Part shown: one piece after another, positions 1 through 10,027 of the stretch
Numbering within the stretch: the stretch's first letter is position 1
How the letters are laid out: every line of letters begins with the position of its first letter
NCBI GenBank assembly: GCA_023055425.1
Contig: JALGPY010000002.1
Span: 138,565,927-138,629,926 of the forward strand
Direction: 5' to 3'
Length of the DNA stretch: 64,000 nucleotides
Source: Linanthus parryae
Lineage: Eukaryota > Streptophyta > Magnoliopsida > Ericales > Polemoniaceae
Position numbers and translations under genes: made by a program
Notes under the pieces: model-generated
What the model saw: the letters and a program-made list of their open reading frames with translations, nothing else
Database searches by the model: none
What the model was told of the DNA's origin: nothing

Positions 1-11
1 ATCACGACAGG

Positions 12-2861
12 ATGGAGAGCGCGATTGTCTCAATACAAGCAACAATAAAAAGCCATGAGACTCAGATTGGGCAGATCGCCAATCAAAACGTCAAGCTTCC
101 ACCAGGCATGCTTCCAGCAAATACCATCACTCCTAACGAGCAGCTAAATGCCATCACCACTCGCAGTGGCATCACTACTGAGGATCCCCCATATCCTAGC
201 CACGCGCGAGCTGAGGCGACTAAGGCCACTGAGAAAGCTTTGGATGAAGAGATTCCCGTGCCTACCGTGAGTCCCCAATCAAAGGACACGGTGAGGAAGT
301 CGGATGAGAAACAGAAGCCTAGGGAGGAATACAGTGTGCGAGTGCCATACCCGCAGAGATTGAAGAGCCAAGAGGATGCCAAGCATTTCAAGAAGTTTGT
401 GGATATCTTCAGGAAACTGCACATCAATATACCTTTCGCGGAGGCAATCTCACAAATGCCTAAATACGCCAAATTTCTCAAGGACCTCCTTTCTAATAGG
501 AGGCGCATGGATGACTTCGAAACCGTGACTCTAAATGAGGAGTGTAGCGCCGTTGTGCAAAAAGCGTTACCAAAGAAGATGAAAGATCCAGGCGGTTTCA
601 TCATTCCTGTTACATTGGGAGACGCATTTCATGGGAGAGCATTATGTGACCTTGGTGCGAGTATTAATTTGATGCCTACATCGGTTTTTGAGCAACTTGG
701 TGTGGGAGATCCTAAGCCTACCAGGATGTGCTTGCAGATGGCTGATCGCACAATAAAACGTCCCAGGGGTGTTTTAGAGGATGTACTAGTGAGAGTTGAA
801 GGACTCATCTTCCCAGCGGATTTTGTGATCTTAGACATGGAGGCCGACGAGGATGTTCCTCTTATTTTGGGCCGTCCATTCTTGGCCACTGGGAGAACTA
901 TCATTGATGTGGCCAATGGAGAGCTGACTATGCAGATCAACGATGAGAAGGTGGCCTTCAATGTATTTGAGGCTATGAAATTTCCAGCATACGCGGTGAG
1001 CGAGCAGTGCTTTGGGGTGGAGGCATACACGCTGGACGAGGAGGACGATATTTTGTTGGAGCAACTATATGAGGAGCTTGCTCTATTTGATTCCAGCGAG
1101 AAAGAGCAAGCTTTAGATGTTCATTGGAGCCCACCATTACCCCTCTTTAATGAGGGAAGCAGGAAGATTCTTACTCCTTCTCTTATTACTGCTCCTGTTT
1201 TAGAATTAAAACCTTTACCTGTTCATTTGAAATATTTATATTTGGGATCTAATGATACTTTACCTGTGATTGTATCTGCATGTTTGGACAGGGAACAGGA
1301 GGAGCAGCTTCTCGAGGTACTACAGAAGAGGAAAGCAGCTATGGGATGGACAATAGCAGATATTAAGGGGATCAGCCCCACAGTTTGCCAGCATAAGATC
1401 AGGCTCATGGAAGACAAGAAGCCGGTAGTTCAATTTCAGCGCCGCCTCAACCCTCACATGCAGGAGGTGGTGAAGAAAGAGGTGCTTAAATGGTTGGAAG
1501 CAGGTATCATCTATCCGATTTCCGACAGCACGTGGAGTAGCCCGGTACAATGTGTTCCCAAGAAAGGAGGTATAACTGTGGTGGAAGGGGAAAAAGGTGA
1601 TCAAATTGCCACACGTACCGTAACTGGGTGGAGAGTTTGCATGGATTACCGCAAACTCAATGATGCCACTTTGAAGGATCACTTTCCCCTCCCATTCGTG
1701 GACCAGATGCTTGATAGGCTAGCTCACCATTCACACTACTGCTTTTTGGATGGATATTCTGGGTATAATCAGATAGCGATTGAGCCAGCTGACCAGGAGA
1801 AGACGACATTTACTTGTCCATATGGGACGTTTGCATTCAGACGCATGCCATTCGGGCTATGCAATGCTCCAGCTACGTTTCAGAGGTGCATGATGTCTAT
1901 CTTCTCAGATATGATGGAGCAAAATTTTGAAGTCTTCATGGATGATTTTTCGCTTTACGGTGATGGATTCGAAGACTGTCTCCAGCAGCTAGCTCGGGTA
2001 CTGGACAGATGTATTGACACCAACCTAGTGCTTAACTGGGAGAAGTGCCATTTTATGGTGACCGAGGGAATAGTGTTGGGGCACAAGATCTCCAGTAAAG
2101 GTTTAGAGGTAGACCGGGCGAAGATTGAGGTGATTGAGAAGCTTCCTTACCCTACGTCTGTCAAAGGGGTACGGAGTTTCTTGGGACATGCAGGTTTCTA
2201 TCGGCGCTTCATTAAGGACTTTTCGAAAATCACAAAGCCTTTATCGGGTTTGCTTGAGAAAGATGCCGTGTTTGATTTCAATGAAGACTGCAAGACAGCT
2301 TTTGATTTTCTCAAGAAGAAGCTGATTAGTTCTCCCATTATAGCCACTCCAGACTGGACTCTACCGTTCGAACTTATGTGTGATGCCAGCGATTACGCGG
2401 TGGGAGCAGTGCTGGGACAGCGGAAAGACAAGGTAGCTCATGTTATTTACTATGCTAGTCGTACTCTTAACACTGCACAGGTTAATTATGCCACCACGGA
2501 GAAAGAGATGTTGGCTATTATCTTCGCATTGGACAAGTTTCGTCCATATCTTGTGGGTTCCCAGGTGACTATTTTCACAGACCATGCAGCCCTCAAATAT
2601 CTTCTTGCTAAGAAGGATGCGAAGCCTAGATTGATCCGATGGGTGTTACTAATGCAAGAGTTTGACATAGTGATTAAGGACAAAAAGGGTGTAGAGAATG
2701 TTGTTGCAGACCATTTGTCACGACTGGATAACGAAAAACAAGAAGATGTGCCGATTAGAGAAGATTTTCCAGACGAACAACTTATGGTAGTGGTAGCAGC
2801 TGTGCCTTGGTTGCGGATTTGGCAAATTTCAAGGCGCTCAAAATTGTTCCGAAAGACATGA
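12..2861 (+). CDS. Athila-type Ty3/gypsy gag end, protease, RT and RNase H (element A)
   Basis: Polyprotein part of an LTR retrotransposon; it would process the polyprotein and copy element RNA into DNA in virus-like particles. Seen: a gag-end/linker region, also present in element B; an aspartic protease site [10 protein letters not shown] near residue 213; RT with [10 protein letters not shown] near 542 and the FMDD catalytic box near 642; RNase H with the D-E-D set at CDAS (about 788), TEKEM (about 831) and FTDHAAL (about 856). The protease form and RT order are those of the Athila/Tat group. The frame is open from the window edge, so the true N-terminus lies to the left and the first Met here is internal. 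A single base loss near 2805 shifts the frame; the last 20 or so residues are out of frame and the integrase continues in the frame of 2807-4093. Otherwise nearly intact, so the copy is fairly young. Confidence 0.93.
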   Translation: MESAIVSIQATIKSHETQIGQIANQNVKLPPGMLPANTITPNEQLNAITTRSGITTEDPPYPSHARAEATKATEKALDEEIPVPTVSPQSKDTVRKSDEKQKPREEYSVRVPYPQRLKSQEDAKHFKKFVDIFRKLHINIPFAEAISQMPKYAKFLKDLLSNRRRMDDFETVTLNEECSAVVQKALPKKMKDPGGFIIPVTLGDAFHGRALCDLGASINLMPTSVFEQLGVGDPKPTRMCLQMADRTIKRPRGVLEDVLVRVEGLIFPADFVILDMEADEDVPLILGRPFLATGRTIIDVANGELTMQINDEKVAFNVFEAMKFPAYAVSEQCFGVEAYTLDEEDDILLEQLYEELALFDSSEKEQALDVHWSPPLPLFNEGSRKILTPSLITAPVLELKPLPVHLKYLYLGSNDTLPVIVSACLDREQEEQLLEVLQKRKAAMGWTIADIKGISPTVCQHKIRLMEDKKPVVQFQRRLNPHMQEVVKKEVLKWLEAGIIYPISDSTWSSPVQCVPKKGGITVVEGEKGDQIATRTVTGWRVCMDYRKLNDATLKDHFPLPFVDQMLDRLAHHSHYCFLDGYSGYNQIAIEPADQEKTTFTCPYGTFAFRRMPFGLCNAPATFQRCMMSIFSDMMEQNFEVFMDDFSLYGDGFEDCLQQLARVLDRCIDTNLVLNWEKCHFMVTEGIVLGHKISSKGLEVDRAKIEVIEKLPYPTSVKGVRSFLGHAGFYRRFIKDFSKITKPLSGLLEKDAVFDFNEDCKTAFDFLKKKLISSPIIATPDWTLPFELMCDASDYAVGAVLGQRKDKVAHVIYYASRTLNTAQVNYATTEKEMLAIIFALDKFRPYLVGSQVTIFTDHAALKYLLAKKDAKPRLIRWVLLMQEFDIVIKDKKGVENVVADHLSRLDNEKQEDVPIREDFPDEQLMVVVAAVPWLRIWQISRRSKLFRKT

Positions 2862-4093
2862 CGTTCCATCAGAAGAAGAAATTTTTCGCAGATGCACGAC
2901 ACTATTTCTGGGATGACCCTTATTTGTTTAGGTTGGGAGCTGACAATGTGTTGAGAAGATGCGTAGCTGAGCCAGACACTTTGGACATTCTTAGACATTG
3001 CCACGAATTGAATTGCGGAGGACATTTTGGCAAAGCGCGTACTGTGGCAAAGGTATTGCAAAGTGGATTTTACTGGCCTACTTTACATAAAGATGCTCAT
3101 TTATTTGTGCAGCAATGTGATCGATGTCAGAGAACCGGCAATATCTCCAGCCGAAACGAGATGCCTCAAAATTTCGTGTTGGAAGTAGAGCCTTTTGATG
3201 TCTGGGGCATCGATTTCATGGGACCATTCCCGTCTTCACTTGGTAATCTTTATATACTGTTAGCTGTGGATTATGTGACCAAGTGGGTGGAGGCAATGGC
3301 GTGCCCGAAGAACGATGGAGCTACTGTAGAGAGATTCGTGCGGAAGAGCATTTTTACACGGTTTGGAACTCCCAGAGCCATAATCAGTGATGAAGGATCG
3401 CATTTTGTGAATAAAGTCTTTGCCAATGTCTTGAGCAAATATGGGGTAAAGACGCATAAGATATCACTGGCCTATCATCCGCAGTCGAATGGGCAAGCAG
3501 AAGTGTCTAACCGAGAGATAAAAGGGATTCTGGAGAAGACAGTCAACCCGGGACGCAAGGATTGGTCTCTGCATTTAGATGATAGCTTATGGGCGTATAG
3601 GACTGCTTACAAGACTCCTTTGGGCATGTCTCCCTATCAGTTAGTGTTTGGGAAGTCGTGTCATCTTCCGGTGGAACTTGAGCACAAGGCATTCTGGGCT
3701 TTGAAGAAGATCAATTTGGACGCTAAGCTCTCCGGTGAGCTACGAAAGCAAGCGCTACTTGAACTTGAAGAATTTCGATTGATGGCGTATGAAAGTGCGA
3801 AAATCTATAAGGAAAGGACAAAACTGTGGCACGACAGGCACATCATCCCGAGAGACTTCAAGGTAGGACAGAAAGTGTTGATCTTCAATGCAAGACTAAA
3901 GCTGTTTCCAGGGAAATTGAAATCTAGGTGGAGTGGTCCCTACACGATTACTGAAGTTTATCCATGGGGATCTCTTGAGGTAGAAGACGCAAATGGGAAC
4001 AGGTTTAAGGTGAATGGTCAGAGAGCGAAACCGTATGTGGACGGGAATTTCATTGGAGTCATTGAATGGCTTCATGCAACTCCCGCAACTTGA
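2807..4093 (+). CDS. Integrase of element A (continues the pol frame after a frameshift)
   Basis: Integrase that would insert the cDNA of element A into chromosomal DNA. Seen: the HHCC zinc-binding region ([11 protein letters not shown] near residue 65, CDRC near 104); the DDE catalytic triad at WGIDFMGPF (about 135), IISDEGSHF (about 194) and [10 protein letters not shown] (about 231), with the usual gap of about 35 residues before the Glu; and a C-terminal RWSGPYTI box (about 372) matching the GPY/F module of Ty3/gypsy integrases. No chromodomain follows, which fits Athila and not a chromovirus. The first Met is not a true start: this is the downstream half of the pol frame split near 2805. 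The stop at 4093 is followed by a sequence block repeated in inverted form in element B, which fixes the end of pol. Confidence 0.93.
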   Translation: MVADLANFKALKIVPKDMTFHQKKKFFADARHYFWDDPYLFRLGADNVLRRCVAEPDTLDILRHCHELNCGGHFGKARTVAKVLQSGFYWPTLHKDAHLFVQQCDRCQRTGNISSRNEMPQNFVLEVEPFDVWGIDFMGPFPSSLGNLYILLAVDYVTKWVEAMACPKNDGATVERFVRKSIFTRFGTPRAIISDEGSHFVNKVFANVLSKYGVKTHKISLAYHPQSNGQAEVSNREIKGILEKTVNPGRKDWSLHLDDSLWAYRTAYKTPLGMSPYQLVFGKSCHLPVELEHKAFWALKKINLDAKLSGELRKQALLELEEFRLMAYESAKIYKERTKLWHDRHIIPRDFKVGQKVLIFNARLKLFPGKLKSRWSGPYTITEVYPWGSLEVEDANGNRFKVNGQRAKPYVDGNFIGVIEWLHATPAT

Positions 4094-5780
4094 GAAGTCT
4101 CTGAGGTAACTGGGTCGGGCCGTCGCCCTTAAATTACAAAGCGCTTGTTGGGAGGCAACCCAACCTATTTATTGCTTTAGGATAGATTTTAATACTGTTT
4201 TGTAATTTTTATTCGGTTTGATGTTATTGAGAGGTGCGAGAGAGTGGATTTAATATTTCCAATGAGTATGTGCAGGATTATGAGGTGAAAGGCCTATTTC
4301 GGATCCCCCTTCTTGATGCGCGCGTGCGAAACAGAGTAAAAAGTCCGGATTTGCAGCTAAATACGCGTATCGGGATCCGAAGTGAAGAAATTGAAGATAG
4401 AAGCCATTTCTGCATCTATTCAACACACGCACCTGGGGAAGATCATGTTCCCGGACTCCCCGTCTTGATTTGCGCAAGAATTTGATTGGAGAACGGAGAA
4501 AGCTAGCACGTCGGCACGGATTACGAGGTGAAATTTTGAAGGACAGATTGAAATGAGAATTGAACAATGCCAACGTGTGGGGGTGGTCGAGAGCTTTCTG
4601 TAGACAGGTGGATCGCGCAAATCGGAGTCCGGATGAGAAAGTTACGCCAAAAAGGATGTTTTAGCAAGTAAAACGAGGCCAAAAGCATCCGGAAATGCAA
4701 ATCGTGCCTTGGAACGCGTGAAATTGACAAATAAAACATTCCCCGGATTTTGGGAATGTTTTAAGGTGAAAAGGGAGTCTCGAGGTCGAGGAGATCCTTC
4801 GGAAAGCAAAGGCACGATCGAAGACGCGAAAAATCGACAAAAAGGATGTTTTTGGCACAATTCAGAAGTGTCTTCGTATGAAGACAATTGTCTTCGTACG
4901 AAGACATTTTACTTAGAAAAATTTTCAAGCTCTGAATTTGTCTTCTTAAAACAGCTCTCAGTATCTATGTGAGAAGACCTTCGTGCGAAGACAATTTGTC
5001 TTCGTACGAAGACTCTTCGCACGAAGAGAAACGTCTTCGCACGAAGACATCGCGCAGAAAGACACATTTGGCCAGCACGGATAGCAGCTTGGAGGTTATA
5101 ATTTGGGGGCATTTTAGACCTTTTGCCCACGCGTGAAGCTTCATCAGCTGGGCATCGTTGCATTCTTCATTCTTCATCTTCACAAACTCAGTTCTTCTCT
5201 TCATAGCCGAACCTACTCCAGTTCACCCCTCACTTGTTTCTTCACCAAAATCAACATTCTACCTAGGGTTTTGCTCGCGATTCCAAGGAGAACAAGGTTC
5301 CATAGGTGGTTTTGAGAGAGAGTGCAAGACAAGAGAGAAATCAGAGGAGAAGAAAGCTAGGGTTTTGAAGGAGAAGTGAGAAATTGGACGAGCTACAGTT
5401 TGATTCACTTTTCGGACGAGAAGGAAACATTGACGGGGACTACGCAAGGAGTACGGGGCAGCAAGAAATTCAAGATTTCGACAAATTTTTCCGGCACCAT
5501 CAAAATCAGTCCGGGTTCGTCAAATTGGGAAATTTTTGCGTCCGTAAGACTTGCTCCGGACGCGTAGGTACTATCTAAACTTAGTATTTTCATATTCGAG
5601 TCTTAGGCACATTGAGTAAAAGCCCGGTTATATTTTGTTGCGCTTAGAAGCGTATTTGGGGGCGATTGCGTAAAGTCCTAGGAACTATTTGTTACTTGCC
5701 TACGTGTTTCGTTTCGTATACACTTCTTGTTCACGTGCACACTTGTTGAATTGCTTGTTTTACTTGAAACTGAATTTTAA
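4094..5780 (+). other. Element A spacer between integrase and ORF3
   Basis: About 1.7 kb with no convincing coding frame. 4100-4280 (GGGAGGCAACCCAACC region) and parts up to about 4840 recur as reverse complement in element B at about 14100-14640, so the spacer is a conserved part of this family. 4870-5048 holds six 16-bp palindromes (separate entry). A TATA-like stretch TTATAATTTG lies at about 5095-5104, some 45 bp after the last palindrome. The leader up to 5780 is rich in AAG, CTTC and short upstream ATGs. I infer it may hold a separate promoter and leader for ORF3; the sequence does not prove this. Confidence 0.6.
4870..5048. repeat. Palindrome block 1 of element A (2 + 4 sites)
   Basis: Six 16-bp near-perfect palindromes of the form GTCTTCGYRCGAAGAC: 4870-4885, 4890-4905, then about 71 bp of spacer, then 4977-4992 (imperfect), 4998-5013, 5013-5028 (arms CTC/GAG) and 5033-5048. 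The pairs 4870/4890 and 5013/5033 are each separated by exactly 4 bp. The same 2 + 4 layout recurs in the LTR at 9849-10027. The block lies between pol and ORF3. Confidence 0.9.
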
Positions 5781-7085
5781 ATGGCGGGTGGTAAGAAACG
5801 AAAGACGGGAGAGGGTTCGTCACAAGAAGCATCGGGATCGGGCGATCCTCAATTAGAGATTCCGCCTACTCCCCAATATGCCATCTTGACGGCCCCTTTC
5901 CCGGCTAAACCGGGTATTGTCGGCCGACGAAAGGCCAAGGCCAATTTGAAAGAGAGAAGTATTGGGCCGGGTTATTATGATAGTTATCGTTTTGTCACTC
6001 ATGAGGCTCATCTTGACTCTCGAAGAGATACGTATTTGACTAAGAACGGGCAGCCCGAGAAAGCTTTTCCTTTGCACGAGGACATGCCTCAAGCAATAAA
6101 GGAAATTTATGAGCGCGAGAAGCTTGATAATTGGTTTAAGCTAGTAGGGCAGTCGAGTTCACACATTACGAGAGAGTTTTTGTTTAATTTGCGTTATGCA
6201 AAGGATGGAGAGAGTCAAGATCCTCGTCTCGTTTACTGTCGGAACGAGTGGATAGTCTTCACGCCAGAGACTATCGCTCTCGCCATGGGTTTCCCCGCTT
6301 TGAAAGATGGATGTGGGTACGAGACGGTTCTTCGTAGTGAGAACCTTTGGTCTCGTCTAAATGCTTTTTGCTTTGCGAAGGGGGTTGATCCATGGGACAG
6401 GAAAGGAGAGGTGATACATTGGAAGGCCGAGAAGAAGTTTTATAGGCCGGAGGCTAGGTGGTGTTGTGAAGTGTTAGAAAACTGGGTTTTGGGAATCACA
6501 CGAAACCCTAGTTATACTTTCCGCCTCTCTGTCTGGGCCCTTTGTCTGTACACCGGAGTTAGAATTAATATCCCCAAACTGATTTGGGAGAACTGTCTTG
6601 AGAGGGTGTCGAGGACAAACAAATTGGGCCCCGGTCATACCTGCTTGATCACTCACCTAGCCAAAACTGCTGAGGTAGTCATAGGGAGAGATATGGACTT
6701 GAAATCGTTTACGGCTAGGAAGTGGCATAGGTTTGATGAGACAGCGAGGAAGAAGGGCAAGGGTAGGAGGATGAACACCTCTAGGTTTGACAACCAGGTT
6801 GCCTACGACCACCTGAGAGAGGAGATGGCCCGGGATAGACTTGAGAGAAGACGCCAGTTTGCCCACACTCGGGACAATCAGGCGAAGCTGGGGGGTTTAA
6901 TCCAGATGGTTGGCCAGTGGGTTATCCAGTCTAGTGGTCAGGCACCGGGGGAGTTTGTTCCACCAGTCCCGACGGCGGATCCGTGGTTTCAGGAGGATGA
7001 CTTTGAATATGAGGTTCCGCCGAGTGAGGATGAGGAAGAAGAAGATGATGAGGAAGAGGAAGATGAGGAGGAAGATGACGAGTAG
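5781..7085 (+). CDS. Element A ORF3, env-position protein (434 aa) with a plant-transposon-protein type domain
   Basis: Third ORF of the Athila-like element, in the position called env-like; function unknown. Seen: a basic, Ser/Gly-rich N-terminus (MAGGKKRKTGEGSSQ) that could be a nuclear signal; a long central globular region, residues about 60-320, with many Trp (DNWFKLVG, YCRNEWIVFTPETIALAMGF, ARWCCEVLENWVLGITRNP, LSVWALCLYTGVRINIP); a basic patch near 325-370; and a strongly acidic C-terminus of Glu/Asp runs (about 405-434). I see no signal peptide and no clear membrane anchor, so a viral envelope role is not supported. The central region resembles what Pfam calls a putative plant transposon protein domain (PF20167, from memory), and the 3' ORFs of the SIRE-like copies in this window share the same pattern. 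The frame is intact. DNA or RNA binding is plausible from composition only. Confidence 0.75.
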   Translation: MAGGKKRKTGEGSSQEASGSGDPQLEIPPTPQYAILTAPFPAKPGIVGRRKAKANLKERSIGPGYYDSYRFVTHEAHLDSRRDTYLTKNGQPEKAFPLHEDMPQAIKEIYEREKLDNWFKLVGQSSSHITREFLFNLRYAKDGESQDPRLVYCRNEWIVFTPETIALAMGFPALKDGCGYETVLRSENLWSRLNAFCFAKGVDPWDRKGEVIHWKAEKKFYRPEARWCCEVLENWVLGITRNPSYTFRLSVWALCLYTGVRINIPKLIWENCLERVSRTNKLGPGHTCLITHLAKTAEVVIGRDMDLKSFTARKWHRFDETARKKGKGRRMNTSRFDNQVAYDHLREEMARDRLERRRQFAHTRDNQAKLGGLIQMVGQWVIQSSGQAPGEFVPPVPTADPWFQEDDFEYEVPPSEDEEEEDDEEEEDEEEDDE

Positions 7086-7348
7086 TGGAGTGTACCCTCG
7101 TGCTAGAATTGTTGAGTCCTCGTGTTATCGTTGAGGACAACGATGCATTCTAGTGTGGGGGTGGTTGAATCCTTGTTACTAGTCAGTGTCGTGTCTTTGC
7201 ATCGCCAGTGTCTGCATATAGTTAGATGTTTTTGGTTATGTCCTTATTTTTCTTTTTATTATTCATCTTTTTGCACGTTTTGGTATTTTTGAGTCAACCT
7301 ACCATTGTTGAGTCGTTAATCGAGTTGGCCTTGCATATAGTGTAGGTA

Positions 7349-7391
<43 letters not shown>

Positions 7392-8485
7392 TGTGAAAAA
7401 TTCAAAAAAAAATTAAAATTTGAGAAAGGGCAATTGAGAAAAGCTGAAAATTCGGTAAAATCAAGAAGCGTGAGACTTTTAGGCATAGGGCGTGAATCGC
7501 GATCGAGAGTGACAATGTGAGAGTCCCTTAGTAAGTATAGAGAAACTCTCTTTACGGGAATGCGTGCCTATTTTACACACGAATTTAATTCTTTCAAATT
7601 TAAAGTGTGTGCCTAATTTTCTTACAAGAGTTGAGCTAGGTGTGAGCTAAACAAGCCGAACGTTCTTGTGTACGTCTTAGGTAGTCGCCAACCCGCCTTG
7701 TAGTGGCACACAGAACAGCTGTGCGAGGTGTGTATTAGAGCACTCACTGCTTCTAGAACTTACCTTGTAGGACCACTAGTAAACCCGTATTTGAACCATG
7801 GATTCTTTGACAACCTTTGGACTTAGGGTGACGATTCTTGGCCTTCAGCATTGATTGGTTAGAATCACCGCTTTAGTGCGTCACGAGGGTGTTGTAGTTG
7901 AGGGGGTTCGATGAGGGAGTACTTCATGCTATATTTGTGTGAGTCTTACATATCGCATGCGCTTCATTTATTATCTTCGAGGGGAATGCGAGGGTGAGTG
8001 AGAGTAGGCTTGCGCACTTCGGTGTGGCGGTGTTCCATGGCATTACAACATGGACACAAGTGAGGAGAGCCGTGAGTGTGTACATCTAATACACACGAAA
8101 CTTGGGTTGGGAGAATTTAATAGGTGGATCGTGCTAGGTACCGGATCTTACTCATCATGGTGTAGGAGGGTTGGTTGGATTAGGCACGAGACAGACATTT
8201 GATCGACTACTTGAGAGGGGACAGGATTACATTCGAGTGTGGGGGTGTCGACATTTGACTTCGGACATCGAGATTGCGTTGGCGACGACTCCATCCCCAC
8301 ACATGCTCTTTTATGTTAGCGGCTTTGTTGATTTACACCGAGGATTTCATTGAGATAGGGAGAGACTTTGATTTGTGATTTATACGTGATTTGGATATTG
8401 TCTCTCCTTACGATTACATGATTAGCTTGATTCATTGGAAGACCACTCGTGAAAGATATTGAAGGAATTATGCAGGATTTTGAGA

Positions 8486-8531
<46 letters not shown>

Positions 8532-9414
8532 AAAATCAGAAGAAAAAAAAGAAAAGAGAGAAAAAAAGGAGAGATGAATAAAGGTAGAATGAGAAGCTTT
8601 GTGGAAGAACGAGTGGAGAAGCGACTAAGTCACGAACGGGAAATTTTTGGTTTATGCATCATTCATGATGATGGCCGCGGAGATCGTAATTGTACCGGGG
8701 TGTGAGGGGATCGAGGGCCGGAGATGGTGAGTTTCGGGCTTGGTTTCCATCATTGTTGTGAGGGTGTGTGAGCTATGGTATATGTGAGAATGTGACGCTT
8801 TAGGACTTGTATTTGATTCTTATCCTATTTGTCCTTAAAGCCTCATCATTTAAACCCGTTAGCGGATTAGGAGCTCGGACCTTGAACGTGGCTTAGCCTA
8901 GCGTAGCCTTTTATTTTGTGGCACACATGAAAAGGTATTGCATTCTTGTACTTAGTAAAGTTAGGTTCTCTATACTAGCTAGGGGGAATTCATGTTGACG
9001 AATTTGATTTCGAATCATTCCTTGTGTCTAGATTTCTCATCGCTTCGTGTGAATCGGTTTAAGCTAATGGAGATTGCCCAATCTCACAAAAGAAAAGAAA
9101 AAAATTGTATTTCAATACTTGCATTGTGAATATTGCATTTGCATATAGGTGCATTGTGTATAATCGAGTCGTGTCGACTAGTAGGAAGGATGGTTGGTGA
9201 ATGGTTCTACTCGGATTAGTATGCAAGTGTTCTTGGTATTGTATGCAATGTGAGGTGATAGTATGCAATTGGCGTAGGATTAGTATGCAATGAGTAATTG
9301 GTAGTATGCAAAGTTGGATGAATTGCGGAAAAGCGAAAGAAGCTTTGACTTGAGAGAGATGGAATTGACTTGGGAGATTTGCTCGGGACGAGCAAAAGGT
9401 AGTGTGGGGGTAGT
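7086..9414 (+). other. Element A 3' non-coding region before the LTR
   Basis: About 2.3 kb without a supported gene. Two pure A runs lie here, 7352-7384 (33 A) and 8491-8528 (38 A). The stretch around 7120-7340 matches element B in reverse complement (about 11700-11990), including the GTGTGGGGGTGG motif after ORF3. A regular array of GTATGCAA lies at 9219-9311 (separate entry). It ends in a purine-rich GTAGTGTGGGGGTAG stretch at 9400-9413, the likely polypurine tract priming plus-strand synthesis, directly before the LTR. Confidence 0.6.
9219..9311 (+). repeat. Five GTATGCAA motifs at 20-22 bp spacing
   Basis: Exact GTATGCAA octamers start at 9219, 9241, 9261, 9283 and 9304, giving spacings of 22, 20, 22 and 21 bp. 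The sequence between them is not a clean tandem repeat, so the motif is more conserved than its spacer. It lies about 100 bp before the 3' LTR of element A. Confidence 0.8.
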
Positions 9415-9694
9415 TGATAACTCCGTTTTCGGAGTTATTTTATGCCTTTTATTTCTACGTTTTGCGTGCTTATAATGGAGAATTTGTCGTCTTTTGAGTA
9501 AATTGAGCGTAAATGTGAAAATATGAGTTCATGTGCAATACTTGTTAAATCCGGGCGTTTCTTTAGGTTTATGAGCTTTTTATTGTGATATGATCGCGGG
9601 TTGTGTTTTCGTGTTGTGATTCGCAGGAAAACAGGGTTTGGATGATCGTGCGGGATTTGGAAGCGAACTTCGGAAACGAGGAACTCAAAGACAA

Positions 9695-9820
9695 GTCAAG
9701 AGGAGAGTCAAAAGTCAAAGACAAGTCAAGAGGAGAGTCAAAGGTCAAAGAAAGTCAAAGGAAGATCAAAGAAAGAAAGAAGGGAAGAAGAAAGTCAAAG
9801 AAGAGAAGAGAAAAGTCAAA
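9695..9820 (-). promoter_or_regulatory. Cluster of nine W-box cores in the LTR
   Basis: Nine copies of [A/G]GTCAA, which read TTGAC[C/T] on the - strand, lie between 9695 and 9820. They partly arise from a 30-bp tandem repeat (9686-9715, 9716-9745). TTGAC[C/T] is the established binding core of plant WRKY factors. The cluster lies 280-400 bp upstream of the TATA-like site at 10101, so a stress-responsive LTR promoter is a reasonable inference. Confidence 0.5.
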
Positions 9821-9848
9821 GGAGGCAAAAAGAGGGCTGGAACACAGT

Positions 9849-10027
9849 GTCTTCGTGCGAAGACATTTGTCTTCGTGCGAAGACAATTACTTAGCCAAAA
9901 TTCAAGTTAGCCAAATTCTCTTCGCAAAACAACTTGCAGTATCTCAATGAGAAGACCTTCGCACGAAGAGGCAGAAGTCTTCGTACGAAGACTCTTCGTG
10001 CGAAGACAACTGTCTTCGTGCGAAGAG
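9849..10027. repeat. Palindrome block 2 of element A, in the LTR (2 + 4 sites)
   Basis: Palindromes at 9849-9864, 9869-9884, 9955-9970, 9977-9992, 9992-10007 and 10012-10027, of the form GTCTTCGYRCGAAGAC with CTC/GAG arm variants. Layout, order and spacer (including CAGTATCT and TGAGAAGACCTTCG) match block 1 at 4870-5048, so one block is a copy of the other within the same element. Most adjacent pairs have an exact 4-bp gap. Confidence 0.9.

Noticed and set aside
83..3061. Long frames on the - strand opposite pol (for example 604-83, 1030-629, 3061-2486)
   Set aside because: They are antisense shadows of a strongly coding frame and show no protein motif.
5781..7085. ORF3 as a true viral envelope protein
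   Set aside because: No signal peptide, no transmembrane anchor and a long acidic tail; only its position suggests env.
9603..9950. 115- and 90-codon Lys/Arg-rich frames in the LTR
   Set aside because: They arise from GTCAAAG and AGAAG repeats; no domain, and LTR context.
4870..10027. CRISPR-like appearance of short palindromic repeats
   Set aside because: Spacers are 4 bp or irregular, there are only six sites per block, and the blocks lie inside a plant retrotransposon.
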